Below, one piece after another: positions 32,400 through 43,914 of a stretch of 64,000 nucleotides of DNA (positions are counted from its first letter, which is position 1; each line of letters opens with the position of its first letter). Source of the stretch: Isoperla grammatica (taxonomy: Eukaryota; Arthropoda; Insecta; Plecoptera; Perlodidae); assembly GCA_945910005.1 (NCBI GenBank), contig OX246745.1, positions 38,311,800 to 38,375,799 on the forward strand. The letters run 5' to 3'. The notes beneath the pieces were generated by a model. It was not told the DNA's origin. It made no database searches and saw only the letters and a list, made by a program, of their open reading frames with translations. Both the position numbers and the translations under genes were made by a program.

Positions 32400-33642
32400 T
32401 TTGGAAACTATAATAATATAAAATATTATAGCATGATGAAAAACCCCATTTCAATCTTTTTATTTGACACCATTACTGGGTAACCACAACACAAAAACAT
32501 CTGATATAGAATCAAGTAACTATAAATAAAACCACCGCCTACACGTACACATACAGAGTTAAATACAACATAAAGTACTTCCCCCCCCCCACCCCCCAGC
32601 CACCGGCATCGTGAACCCTTGGGTTTCGGATTGTTATACTAAACCGGAAGAAAATGTGTTATTACGCTCGTTCTGGTGCTCAGTATCAAACCGCAGGACG
32701 ACTTGTTGCAAATTGATGGCATTGACGATTGATTTTTCAATGGATAATATAGTCAAATCTCGAAGGCGATTGTTGCAAACGTAAGACACGGAAGATGCGC
32801 TCGCAACCTGCGCTTGATGCAGGATAACAATGAATGAAGTCACGCAACGTTAATAGTTAATAGTCACCAAATAATTCAACCAACTGAAGGAGTGTCATGA
32901 AATGTTCGTTGCGTTCTTCGTTATGTCATCAGAACGTGGTCGGTTAGATTACTAGAATTGGGACTTTAATTAAATAATTAGTCCCTTTTAGAGTATAACA
33001 TTGCAACATACAGTATACACTTCAAATGTAAATAAATAAAATATATATATGAAAATTGAACGCGATTTTGGATGCATACCGATTGTCTAGTAGTAAATAC
33101 TGGTTATCATCGTCTCTGGTCCCCGTACGACATCCCTGGTGACAGTAAATGGGTTTGATTTGACTGGCGTGATATGACCTAACTGTCGAGTACATCGAAT
33201 ATCAATCCACTGGCTTCACTAAGACAACTACTTCCCCATGCGTCAAGAACATATGACTGCTATCCCACGTAAATCATTCCGTTCCTTCCAAACACACCCC
33301 CATCCTGTGGTTCGTTTCCGGTGTTCGTCTCATCAAACTAATCACGACCGTCTCCCAAGAACAATCGCCAGTATCGGAACCAGAGCGGTCTACCCCCAAA
33401 TACAGAAAAACAACCATTTCCAGTCAAGAAAAGACGAGTCTGAGGGCCGGTCTACCCAAACGTAGGCTTCGGCTGAATGGTTCGCCCTGGGACTGACCGG
33501 CCCCGTCTGGTTAACATTTCTTACCAAGTCACCACTGTAGCTTCCCCCCTCTCATTATTTTTCTTCTTTGTTGTCTATTCCTACGCCATTTATGGAAAGT
33601 TCCTTTAAAGATGAGTGCGGCGGAGTTACTACTGCCCAGGAC
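32400..33642. other. copia-2 LTR region and unassigned sequence
   Basis: The 5' LTR of copia-2 should start near 32399 (TGGAAACTATAATA on the plus strand), but its other end cannot be placed because no second LTR is present. A C10 run is at 32581-32590. I see no gene in the remainder. Confidence 0.5.
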
Positions 33643-34014
33643 TCAAACCTTTTCCTCACCCAAAATTGAAAAACTCTCAAATAAGGCTCTTCTTAGAAAC
33701 CATGGCCTGACAATAATGTCTTCAGCATGGGCCATACACTGGCATTCCACTCGGTATACTTTTCTAACTTTGTTTGCATCTTGAGAGGTTACCAAGCCTG
33801 TCAAATCAGTTATCCCCCTTACATAGGGCAAGAAAGCAGTTGCTAATGGTCTTATCTTCTTGTATCGTGATGGGTTTTGTTCATGTTCTACTTGAGTATT
33901 GTCTGCCTGATTCCCGACTGGGCCTGGCGTAGACTGTGGCCTCAACGGTAACTCTGGCACCGTACGAGACGACGATAATATAGGTAATACCTTTATATTT
34001 TTGTTAAAACTCAT
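33643..34014 (-). CDS. Unassigned open frame, possibly Penelope-like fragment
   Basis: A 123-codon frame beginning MSFNKNIKVLPILSSSRTVP. Its middle reads TAFLPYVRGITDLTG and then VYRVECQC, reminiscent of the linker between reverse transcriptase and GIY-YIG endonuclease in Penelope-like elements (LPYVRGV...D, then VY.I.C.C). Neither the polymerase before it nor the GIY-YIG core after it is visible, so it would be an isolated fragment. It could equally be an unrelated chance frame. Confidence 0.3.
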   Translation of the reverse strand: MSFNKNIKVLPILSSSRTVPELPLRPQSTPGPVGNQADNTQVEHEQNPSRYKKIRPLATAFLPYVRGITDLTGLVTSQDANKVRKVYRVECQCMAHAEDIIVRPWFLRRALFESFSILGEEKV

Positions 34015-34172
34015 TCAGTCTACTGAGTCCCTCTTATGATTCATATTTGTAACTGGTAAATAACTTGTAACTAGTAATAAAACTTATTAATTGTAAATAA
34101 ATAAAATATAAATAAATATCAACAAAAATATAAAAATATAAGATGATATTAAAATAATATAAACAAATAAAG

Positions 34173-34404
34173 TGTTCGCGCCCAAATTTTGTATTGCGCA
34201 TTTCCGTCCACGTCTCCTCACCACTCACCACTATTTCCCCTCCAATGCTGTATCGCTAGCCACTAATCTAGTCATCGCGAGTGAGAGCGGACGTCTTATC
34301 GCCGAGCTCCGCCAAGCTACAGTTCGAGCCCCAGTTTTCGCCGCCTACCCCAGGTACCACGCACTCCGCACAGACGCTGATGTCCGATAAGTGGCAACGA
34401 TATT
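34173..34404 (+). repeat. BEL/Pao 5' terminal direct repeat
   Basis: Begins TGTTCGCGCCCAAATTTTG. It ends CAACGATATT, which is already within gag codons 5-9, so the repeat covers more than the expected LTR. Confidence 0.85.
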
Positions 34405-35354
34405 ATGGTGATTTGGCACAGTGGCCTGAATTCTTCGCATTATTTAATTCGTTAATAGATCAGAATACTCATCTCAATGAAGTTCAGAAGTTTCATTACT
34501 TGAAAGCTTCTCTTCAAGACACCGCTTTATCTGTAATTTCCAGTTTCCAGATATCTGCTGAAAACTATTCACTTGCATACAAGGCGTTAATCAATCGCTA
34601 TCAAAACAAACGCTTACTTGCGTCTATGTATATGCAACAGGTGTTGGACTTTACGCCACTGAAATCAGGCAAACACGCGTCACTTCAACATTTTCTCAAC
34701 GTTCATAGAAGTTCCATTGACGCAATTAAAAGTTTAGAAATCGTTGATCTTGCCGATTTCTTGCTGTTATCACTCACTGTTTCGCAATTGGATCCCCAAA
34801 CGCGCAAACAGTTTAAATCAACATGCTCTTCGCACGTTACGCCCACCTATCAGCAACTGATCCAATTTCTTGAAGAGCAGAGCCGTACTCTTGAGTTATG
34901 TGGTTTAGATCATCCTACAAATGCTAGCTCGGCCAAGCCCAAGCATTCTAGTGGCTCCAACCTAAACTCTCCTGCGCGGAAAATTAACTCACTGCTGGCT
35001 GCTGAAACGCCCCCTGCTGATAGCTCACGTAAACCCGCACAACCGCGAATTCGAGCGCTCTTATGCCCCGCGTGTACAGCAAATCATACTCTGTACAATT
35101 GTCACAGCTTCCTGAACCAATCAGTAGTAGACAAATACAATACGTTACGTAATTTAAAACGATGCTTTAATTGTTTGGGTAACCATGCTCGTGACGATTG
35201 TATATCCAAGGGATCGTGTCGCGAGTGCAACAGTAAACAGCACCACTCGTTGCTCCACTCCGCGACGCCCACCCCCCTGTCAACAACTCAGTTGACTCGC
35301 GTTCCGCATCGGCTAGCAAACCTACAGTCGGGCTTGCCTTGGCTTGCCAGCTGA
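34380..35354 (+). CDS. BEL/Pao gag
   Basis: The ATG at 34380 begins MSDKWQRYYGDLAQWPEFFA, the start of a BEL gag with DUF1759-like helices (FHYLKASLQDTALSVISSF, ALINRYQNKR) in the first 150 residues. Near residues 240-310 are zinc knuckles: CPACTANHTLYNCH, CFNCLGNHARDDC and CRECNSKQHHSLLH. The coding frame switches in the C6 run near 35272 to the frame that becomes pol, where coding is open without a start codon. The chosen start is the first Met followed by conserved gag-like sequence. Confidence 0.87.
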   Translation: MSDKWQRYYGDLAQWPEFFALFNSLIDQNTHLNEVQKFHYLKASLQDTALSVISSFQISAENYSLAYKALINRYQNKRLLASMYMQQVLDFTPLKSGKHASLQHFLNVHRSSIDAIKSLEIVDLADFLLLSLTVSQLDPQTRKQFKSTCSSHVTPTYQQLIQFLEEQSRTLELCGLDHPTNASSAKPKHSSGSNLNSPARKINSLLAAETPPADSSRKPAQPRIRALLCPACTANHTLYNCHSFLNQSVVDKYNTLRNLKRCFNCLGNHARDDCISKGSCRECNSKQHHSLLHSATPTPLSTTQLTRVPHRLANLQSGLPWLAS

Positions 35355-37927
35355 AGGTTGGCCAACCTCTCAAACGCACCGCTCTACTCGGCACTGTACG
35401 TGCGTTGATCAAAGACAACTGTGGTCGTTATCAACCCTTTAGGGCGATCATCGACTCAGGCTCTCAAGTGTCTGCGATCACACTGTCTCTCGCCAATCGT
35501 CTTGGATTGAAACGACATGCTAGCGTTATGGAACTGTCCGGCATCGGACACGCATCCGCGAGAGTACATGGCATTGCCCACTGCGAGATCGCACCGCGTT
35601 TAAACACGCGTCACATATTCGGCGTTCAGGCTCTGGTCCTGTCCACCATCACAGGCCAGATGCCCGCTACCTCAGTACCCGTCGAGGTTTTTGAGGAATA
35701 TCGTGGCCTATCTTTGGCTGATGATAAGTTTCATGTCGCTGACAATATTGACTTCCTCATTGGTGCCGATTTATATCCAGACCTACTCCAAAGGAATGGA
35801 GATACAGTAATTGGAGGCAGTCCCTTAGCACTGAATACTGTTTTCGGTTGGGTTGTAATGGGACCTGTTCATACATTGGAATCTGAGTCTCACACCCCGC
35901 TCTCTCTGCTCACGTACTCTACAGAATTGGACCGCACACTCCGTCTCTTTTGGGAGTCTGAAGAGGTTTCGCGTCCTCTCCAACAGGATCCCGAAAAGCA
36001 GTTATGTGAAGATCATTTCGTATCGACACACACGCGTAATGAAACAGGACGTTATTCAGTCTCGCTTCCGTTTAAGTCGTCAGTCTTACCTCTCGTCTCG
36101 AATCGCACTACCGTTTTCCAAAGCTACTTGAATTTGGAGCGGCGTCTCAAGCGCAATCTCGAACAACGCAACGCGTACCAGCAGTTCATGTCTGACTATG
36201 CTGCTTCTCAGCACATGCAACCTGCGCTTCAACCAGCTCAGTATGTGATTCCTCACCACTGTGTGCATAAAATCACTAGCTCCAGCACGAAGCTGCGCGT
36301 CGTCTTCAACGCCTCGTCCCCAGACCCTAACGGCGTCTCGCTCAACCAGAACTTGTTGAGTGGACCAAAGTTGCAGGCTGACCTGCCTACCATTTTGACC
36401 ACCTTCAGAACACACATCATCGCTATCTGCGCTGACATACTACAAATGTATCGCCAGATCCTTGTCCACACTGACGATCGCGTTCACCAGCACATCTTCT
36501 GGCGGCCATTGCCCGACTCTCCTGTAGTCGAGTACCAGCTCAACACTGTCACGTATGGTCTAACGCCTTCTGCCTTTTTGGCCCAACGTGTGCTACATCA
36601 ACTGGTGGAAGACGAAGGACAACGGTTTCCACTTGCTTCTCACGCAATAAAGTACCAGACGTACATCGACGACATCGTGTCCGGCGCTCGTGATCTCGCC
36701 CAAGCTCGCGCTATACAAACTGAACTTCAAGACCTCCTCGCCTTGGGCGGTTTCGAACTCCGAAAATGGGCAAGTAGCAATTCTGATGCCCTTACCTCGC
36801 TTCCACAAGACCATCTGGAGACCACCCTTGTATTTTCTACTGAGGAACAAGGTATAAAGATTCTAGGATTACTCTGGGATTCTCGCTCTGACTCCTTCTC
36901 TTTTCACACTCAACCCTTTTCTGGATCCGTCACAAAGCGCACGACCTTATCCTTCATCGCTATAATCTTCGATCCTATGGGGTTTCTCACCCCCTTTGTC
37001 TCCTGGCTGAAAATCTTCATACAACAACTCTGGCTACTCCACATTCAGTGGGATGAACCTCTCCCGGACCCGCTCACGAACTCGTGGTTACTAGCCATCG
37101 CCGACGTCTCGAAGCTTTCAACCTTCCGCGCTCCACGCGCCTTCCCCGACAACCACCGTACCAACCGAGTAGTTGGTTTCTGTGACGCCTCCCAGAAGGG
37201 CCTCGCTGCAGTGCTCTACCTGCACACGCAATCCTTCTCCGCTGCTCACGTGACGCTCTTGCGCGCCAAAAGTAAAGTCGCACCTTTAAAGCCATTTACA
37301 ATTCCCAAGCTAGAATTGTCTTCCGCACTTCTGCTATCTCGTCTGATCAAGGTGACCTCACCCTCGATCTCAACTCTCTCTATTGATTCTGTTACACTCT
37401 ACACAGACTCAACGATCGTACTTGCATGGCTTGCCACTTCACCTCACCGCCTCAAAACGTTTGTCGCCAACCGCGTCGTCGAAGTGTTGGAGACTTCAAA
37501 CCCATCTGACTGGGCCCATGTTCCATCAGAGGAGAACCCTGCCGACTGCGCATCGCGAGGTCTTCTACCAGCTGAACTTCTGGACCACCCTCTATGGCTT
37601 AATGGCCCCTCGTTCCTGCACCTCCCGCCTCAGGAGTGGCCCCGCTCTGGTCGCGCACATGCTGCTCAAGTTGACCTGCCTGAAATGAAGACTCCTGTCA
37701 CCACTCTCGTCGCGCACGCTGAACCCGATTCCTTACTCACGAGTCTGCGAAAGTTCTCAACGTTGCTCCACGCTCAACGCGTATTTGGCTACGTTGTACG
37801 ATTCACTCGTCTTCTTCTGGCTAAACGCAATCGCCTCCCCCTACCGTCAGGACCTCTAGAACCTGCTGAGCTCCAAGACGCGCTGAATCTCTTGATTCGC
37901 GTGACTCAACAACATCATTACGCATAA
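35275..37927 (+). CDS. BEL/Pao pol: protease, reverse transcriptase, RNase H
   Basis: Open in the new frame from about 35237. The retroviral-type aspartic protease core is FRAIIDSGSQVSAIT (about 35430-35480), followed by the DUF1758-like LIGADLYPDLL. Reverse transcriptase shows KLRVVFNASSP, DILQMYRQILVH and the catalytic YIDD box (YQTYIDDIVSGA, about 36655). The RNase H/Pao region has RVVGFCDASQKGLAAVLY and LYTDSTIVLAW. The frame stops at TAA 37925-37927 but remains open in the same frame afterwards, so this stop is a lesion. Makes cDNA in the element's particle. Confidence 0.92.
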
Positions 37928-39225
37928 GAGTTTCGAAGACTGTCCCGCCAAGAAGCAGGGTCGTCTAGCCTTGCGTCACTGAACCCTTTCTTCGACCAAG
38001 CCGGGCAACTCAGGGTGGCCGGGAGACTACGCCATTATCTACTGCCTGTAGAATCACGACACCCAATCTTGCTTCCGAAGCAGGCGCATCTCTCGTCTCT
38101 TATCTGTGACCATTTTTACAAAACATCGCTCCACTCCGGACCTCGCCCCGTCCAGGCGATGATTCAAGAACGCTATTGGATCGTGTCACTCCGCGGTCTA
38201 CTTAGACAACGCACTCATCGATGTCTTACCTGCCACAAATTCCGAGCCAAGCCTCTTCAGCCTAAAATGGCTGACCTCCCCGAAGCCCGGGTACAACCGT
38301 CCCGTGCTTTCGCTCATGTCGGTACTGACTTTGCAGGCCCTTTCTCCGTCAAAGCCAGCAATCGAAGGAAAGCTCCAACCACCAAAGGTTATCTGTGTCT
38401 ATTTGTGTGCATGGCTATAAAAGCCGTACATCTGGAGATAGTTTCGGAGTTATCCACCGAAGCATTTATAGCCGCATTCGATAGATTCGTCGCACGCCGT
38501 GGTCTACCGTCGCACATCTACTCGGACCGCGGCCGCAACTATGTAGGAGCAGCTCGTCATCTTCGCGAAGTGCACGAGTTTCTCGCCCACTCCGAGACCT
38601 CCATTTCTGACTCTCTCGCAAACAGGGAAGTAACTTGGCACTTCAATCCACCATACGCCCCCAATTTCGGTGGCCTGTGGGAAGCAGGGGTGAAATCCGC
38701 TAAATCCCTACTGCATCGTCTCATCAATGACACCTCCCTAACGTACGAGGAATATGCTACCTTATTCGCACGTATCGAGGCCGTACTCAACAGTCGCCCT
38801 CTCTGCGCCGCGCCTCAGGACCCGGCTGAAGGACCCGATTATGTAAGTCCAGGTCACCTTCTGATCGGAACCTCGCTTGTAGCCCCCCCCCCCCCCCCGA
38901 ACGCGCTGAACTCGACAATGTTTCTCATTCGTCACGCTGGCACCTCGTGCGGCAACTTCATCAGACTTTCTGGACTCGTTGGTCCCGCGAATATTTGCAT
39001 ACGCAAATGCAACGTGGGAAATGGACTCGCCGTAGCCCTAACCTTAAAGTCGGTGATGTTGTTTTTATTTTTGAGGCTTCCAGTAGTCCTCTCTCATGGC
39101 CTATTGGGCGAGTGGAGAAACTGCATCCAGGTCGCAATGGCATTGCTCGCGTCGTTTCCATTCGCACGGCGGCCGGCTCTTACTTAAGGCCCGTCAACAA
39201 ACTCGTCAGCCTTCCTGTCGCTTAG
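37928..39225 (+). pseudogene. BEL/Pao integrase with C-terminal DUF5641-like domain
   Basis: Continues the pol frame after TAA. The integrase zinc-binding region (HLSSLICDHFYKTSLHSG ... CLTCHKF) is followed by the core with HVGTDFAGPF (D), YSDRGRNYVGAA (D) and PNFGGLWEAGVKSAK (E). At the C16 run 38883-38898 the frame changes. The C-terminal domain continues from about 38900 in the second frame (TFWTRWSREYLHTQ, LKVGDVVFI, WPIGRVEKLHPG) and ends at TAG near 39223. Inserts the cDNA into the genome. Confidence 0.9.
38883..38898. repeat. Poly-C tract (16 C) inside integrase
   Basis: Run of 16 C at the point where the BEL integrase frame changes. Related BEL proteins have a short Pro-containing linker here, so tract expansion probably caused the frame shift. 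Confidence 0.95.
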
Positions 39226-39388
39226 TCGCGCCAGGTCGTTCTCGTATCATTTCTTTATCCTTGTTCTATTAGCAATTTGTTTAGAACTGTCAAGAAATTC
39301 AGTTCTTTTGGTTTTCTCTCTTTGAGTTTCTGTTACTCAATATTTTGTGCATAGTCTTAAAATGTTTATCCATTTTGGTGGCCGGTTA

Positions 39389-39620
39389 TGTTCGCGCCCA
39401 AATTTTGTATTGCGCATTTCCGTCCACGTCTCCTCACCACTCACCACTATTTCCCCTCCAATGCTGTATCGCTAGCCACTAATCTAGTCATCGCGAGTGA
39501 GAGCGGACGTCTTATCGCCGAGCTCCGCCAAGCTACAGTTCGAGCCCCAGTTTTCGCTGCCTACCCCAGGTACCACGCACTCCGCACAGACGCCGATGTC
39601 CGGTAAGTGGCAACGATATT
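39389..39620 (+). repeat. BEL/Pao 3' terminal direct repeat
   Basis: Partner of 34173-34404. It too includes the gag start codon and eight following codons, after which the sequences part completely. Confidence 0.85.
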
Positions 39621-41669
39621 GCAGCTTCCATTTCTCATACTCTTCCTCTTCTCACAAAACAAAAACGCTAACTGTCCACTTCTCTCCCGCCCCCCTAACT
39701 GTTGAGTTGACCCAGCCCTCTCAACAGCTAGACGCCAACATAAAGAAAATACAATATAAACAAGATGACCTGTAACTTGTAAATCATTCTTTTTTGTAAC
39801 AAATGTTGATTTGTTATTACGAGACTGGCAGCAATAGGTGTCACAGTGTGCGTGTGTTACAAGCAGCATCATAAGACATAGCCGTCTGCCTGTCTTCTTT
39901 GGAAACTTGTTCTATATTTCATTTGATCGGTATAGTTGTCCCAAGACTACCTTACATGTGCTTTCGTCACAGGCGACTGGTTCGTAGCCAATCAGCGATC
40001 AGTATTGGCCCGGATGTGTCTCGGGCGGTTCGCTGGTTGGCTACGGCTGCCCCGGATGTGACAAAAGCAGGTGTAAAGTAATCTTGGGTCCACTATACGT
40101 GCTACAAATATAGTGTGAGTACCCTAGAGTCCCCGAGGCTGATTATACCAGTGAGCCGATTGATGGTCTTCTCCGCTGTATTCGTCACTTAGTAATGACC
40201 TTTTGATTCATTTGATTGTGTGCACATGATCATGTTGCAGTTGTAGCAACTCAGGTTGTGGTCTCCGATTTAGCAGCGTCGCAGCGAGGTTCCCGTTGAG
40301 GTGCTGGACTTGGAACGTGCGCGCACAATCCTGACGCTAGTTATATTGAATATTATTACATTGTTTTACTGTTTCCCTGTTGGGTCAACTTATGCCCATT
40401 CGCACTTGTGGTTCCCGCACAATTCGTGTACTATATAACTTATTAATACACACGGTTAATCTGATTTATTAAATATAGGCACTGGTGCGCCCGACGTAGT
40501 TGTCGCCTACCACACGTTCAGAAACCCAATTTGTTTTTATATTATGTCTATGACTCTCACAGACTCCTCGGAAGTCCGCTCCCTGTCCGGTATCGCGAAG
40601 AACTGCCCATGTCTCGGTCGTCTCTCAGACTTTCTTACTAACTGCCCCTAGCTGTCACCCACACTCCAGTCGCATCTAGCTTGGTTTCAGAAGAGTTGAA
40701 CATATTATAGTTGAGCGTTACACAGTGAACGGAAGCGAGCTAGCCGTTAACGAGGTTATCAGGCTCGCTTTGGAAATGCTAGCCTGCTTCTCCAAGCCGC
40801 ATTGACACAATGCGCCTTCAAGTGTATATCACGCCACGTAGGGCTCTTGGAGGTCAGGTCGACTTGAGATAGGCAGCTTGAACCCCGTATGTCAGCTTTG
40901 AGCAGGAGCTGGGGTCGACCGTTTGTTGCCTGACATGCTAGGTCCGACCGGAACCGATATCTTGAAAGCTAAGTATTTCTTGGTTAGTTTGAGTATTTCG
41001 TGTAAATAGTTGGCTGCATTGCTGCTGCCTTTCTCTGTCTCACTGTCTTCTTACTGTTCAAAAGTTGGCTACATTGCGCGTAATTTAAAATATAGTCAAA
41101 TATTAATAGTAATTATCTTTCATGTTTTTGTAGCCCTGGATAATGTTTTGGTTTTTCGGTTTCCAGAAGGAATTGAACAATTTTAGTTTGAAAGTTGTTT
41201 CGCTTGTTCATGCTCAAATAAATCAGAAAATTATTACTAGCATACTGATAAGTGGTAGGTTTATTGATCCACCGTCTCATGTGCCATTCGATTTTGTGAA
41301 ATTAGTTGATTCTCGTTGTTGAAGCTGTGAAAATAAAGTACTTAAGAATTATAATTGCAAAGATCACATGGAATTGTGAGCTTTCGTTATAACAATGAAT
41401 ATATACAATATTATACATTATAGCAATACTAAAATAAATGTACCGTACTAACATACGATTTATTTCACAGTGAATACCGAAAGATATATTTTTTCAGAAA
41501 ATATTTGACGTAATTTCTCCACAGAGCTCTAAATTACCACGAGAGTCAGTATTCGCAACGCCGTGTTTAACACAATTACCTACGACACCAAACTATCCAT
41601 GAAAACCTAGAACTTAAATATATTTGTTCACTTAAGTTCTTTAAACTTTGTTTGCCCCTCTCGGCCCGT
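39621..41669. other. Gene-free region with a possible LTR/primer-site remnant
   Basis: No convincing gene. Around 40430-40500 a TATA-like ACTATATAACTTATTAA is followed by GGCACTGGTGCGCCCGACGT. TGG followed by GCGCCCGACG could be an LTR end plus primer-binding site, and a short frame from 40544 (MSMTLTDSSEVRSLSGIAK) could be a gag start. No second LTR or pol follows, so this is a weak call. Confidence 0.3.
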
Positions 41670-41725
41670 GACTAGCAGAGTCACTCTCGACCTATTCTAT
41701 TAGGTCGAGAGTGACTCTGCTAGTC
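41670..41725. repeat. Perfect 25-bp hairpin
   Basis: GACTAGCAGAGTCACTCTCG(ACCTA) at 41670-41694 is followed by 6 bases (ttctat) and its exact reverse complement at 41701-41725. The right arm is the beginning of a dispersed retroposon (next entry). Confidence 0.97.
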
Positions 41726-41905
41726 GTAAGAGGCGACGAAAGGAATCCTTGTTCTTCTCACTGTCCCACTGATAATTTCTCCTTCCACTTGGCCCTGCCC
41801 TCTCTTGCTGAACACCCCCTATGATGACCCCAACGATGGTTCCGATTCGGAAGATGTCATTTGACCTAAGCTGTTGAGTACGTCGTTAAACAACAAACAG
41901 TATTA
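41701..41905 (+). repeat. Dispersed SINE/LINE-type repeat
   Basis: GACTCTGCTAGTCGTAAGAGGCGAC, a pyrimidine-rich middle, then CTGTTGAGTACGTCGTTAAACAACAA. The same start and end order recurs at 56725-56885 (GACTCTGCCAATCGTAAGAGGCG ... GTTGTTGAGTACATCGTTA), so this is a family of about 180 bp. Confidence 0.7.
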
Positions 41906-42301
41906 TCCCTTGAGGAGTGCTTCTGTATGTAAGTCAGTGCTCTTCATTATAGCTGCTGAGCTCCTTACAGTATATTGCTGCCCCTGCTAGGACCTCACCT
42001 GGTGTTGCTGAGCCATCTGTGTATATGTGTAGCAACCCTGTTACTGGGTGATGACTCATTGTTAGTCTTCTCGATGATTATATCACTTGTACACGTTGAT
42101 TTTTTAACAATTCCATCCACTGTCAGATTGTCTGGTTAGGGCCATTCCAGCCCGCTATCAAATATGCACACTGTTTAATCATTATCAGCTGTTGATATAT
42201 GACGTAATGTGACCACACTAACATCCCCCCACCCCGCCGAGCCGAGGTATCAGCAGGCAGCCGAGTAACTGGCCAGTCGAGTTAGAGAGACTCTGCGAGC
42301 A

Positions 42302-43193
42302 GGACCCCTATTCGGTAACTTTCCCATTTCTGCCTGAAATGAAAGCAGCCGAAACGAATGCAGGCAGGACCCCTATTCTGTAACTTTTTTTCGTAGGTCC
42401 TGATATGGTTTCTGCCTGAATTCGACGTCGATCGGATAATTGCGATTTTGTTACTTTTTTGGTGCCCGTTTCCGCCTGAATCCATTTCCGTGGTCCTGAT
42501 ATGGTTTCAGTAGCTTTTTTACTGGTGAAACGAAATCAGCCGTAATATTAAGCATGGATAATAACTGTTGACGCGTGATATTGTACTGCAAACTGCATTC
42601 AATAATTATGTTCCATTATAATGAGTGAATAACACCAATAAACAACGTATTTACTTTTCATTTGAGGCAGTCTTTATTATTCGAAAATCTCAGCCGGCGC
42701 CGCGGTCTAGTGACGCCCGCCATTAAAGAAATATTACGTAAACAACTCTAGCCTAGGCCTATTGTATCACTAGGACTGCCGTATTACTAGGCCGATACAT
42801 ATAAGTTCAGTTAAGACATAATTAGATATTGGCGTAGGCCTAGGCGTTACCTTGTAGGCTTCCTAGAACATAGAGAAATTCCTAGAATACAGAAATATGG
42901 CATTCTAGGTTGCTTCTTGTGTTGTAAAAGACGCGTTCGTGTAACTGTGTAGGGTTATGTTTGTTTTGATTTGAGCCGTGTTGCAGTTTGGTTGCAGTGA
43001 TCATGGCCATCTAAATCATGATATTGTCTGTTTCTGATTGGCTTAAAGCCTCGGTGGCTCAGTCGCCTTGTGACGTCCTCCCAAAGCGTACATACACATT
43101 TCAGGCGCTGTTATAGAATCGCTATTTGGACCCCTATTCGGTAACTTTCCTATTTCTGCCTGAAATGAAAGCAGCCGAAACGAATGCAGGCAG
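42302..43193. repeat. 66-bp direct repeats flanking 0.76 kb
   Basis: GGACCCCTATTCGGTAACTT through GAATGCAGGCAG occurs at 42302-42367 and 43128-43193 with one visible difference. A third partial copy (GGACCCCTATTCTGTAAC) follows the first directly, with TGCCTGAAT blocks repeated to 42540. Probably parts of a MITE family; termini not resolved. Confidence 0.7.
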
Positions 43194-43202
43194 AAATTCG
43201 TT

Positions 43203-43530
43203 GACAGATGAACGATGTTTTGACACGTTTATTGTGTTACTGTTTTTAAAAAATATTGAAATCCGACGGTAGGTTTTACTAAAAGAAAAAACATTAGATT
43301 TTGTCAGTTACTACTTTTTTGTAGGTAAGCATTTTGACGTATTTTGCTGATTTTGTTAACAGCATCTAGTTAAGTGGTCACGAGTGTTGACTTAAAATTT
43401 CGGCCAAATCCGTCAAAGCCGTTGACCTGTGCTCGACGAACAAAATTGTGTCCACAAACGCACAGACAAAGAGCCGATCAAGTTGAAATGAGAGATTCAC
43501 TCTGCTTCGCTACGCTCATCTAATGAAGAA
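43203..43530. repeat. Dispersed element with AGATGAnCG ... CGCTCATCT ends, copy 1
   Basis: Starts GTTGACAGATGAACGATG and ends CTTCGCTACGCTCATCTAA, so the outermost bases are inverted repeats. The last 210 bp match 44571-44795 (GACCTGTG, CGACGAACAAAATT, then GCCGATC). No coding capacity. Confidence 0.65.
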
Positions 43531-43914
43531 TAAAATGTATCCACAAAATTACCTTGTAGGCAAGGAACTAAGACGCATGGTAAGCGCGAAGACGTTATAA
43601 AACAGCAGACCACAGGATCGCTCAGTCTTTCGTATGTCAATTTCTAACATTCGTATTGCACTCGCAACAAAACGTAACAAATAATAGCTCACTTTGATTC
43701 CTGGGGATGTTTACATACATTATTATATGTGGTAGGGGCGCCATATAAGATTACTATAGCCACATTCATATACACAACAATTTACAAGACTACCAAAATG
43801 AAATGAAATTACATCTACAGTCAACCCATAACAATATTTTCAACGCGCTTTGGATGGATTTTGGAATGTAATTTTAAACTATCAAATTTGATTATACTAG
43901 GAAAACGCTCCGCG

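Larger units (their letters stand above)
21181..32400 (-). mobile_element. Second Ty1/copia element (copia-2), old and repeatedly invaded
   Basis: A copia element of a different family on the minus strand. From 32339 downward the parts are gag N-terminus, gag C-terminus, protease/pre-integrase, integrase, reverse transcriptase and RNase H, all in order, interrupted by inserts at 30411-32059, 29805-29934 and 23514-29092. A primer site similar to that of copia-1 lies at 32386-32398. No 3' LTR is found beyond the RNase H end near 21181, so that end is missing. The 5' LTR should lie just above 32398 but its far end cannot be fixed without a partner. The frames carry many lesions, consistent with age. 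Confidence 0.85.
34173..39620 (+). mobile_element. BEL/Pao LTR retrotransposon
   Basis: A plus-strand element bounded by two 232-bp direct repeats (34173-34404, 39389-39620; about four differences). Between them are gag with zinc knuckles, protease, reverse transcriptase, RNase H, integrase and the BEL-specific C-terminal domain, in order. Breaks: a frame change in a C6 run near 35272, an in-frame TAA at 37925, and a frame change at the C16 run 38883-38898. I found no target-site duplication, and the repeats extend into the gag start, so the true LTR borders are uncertain. Confidence 0.9.
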
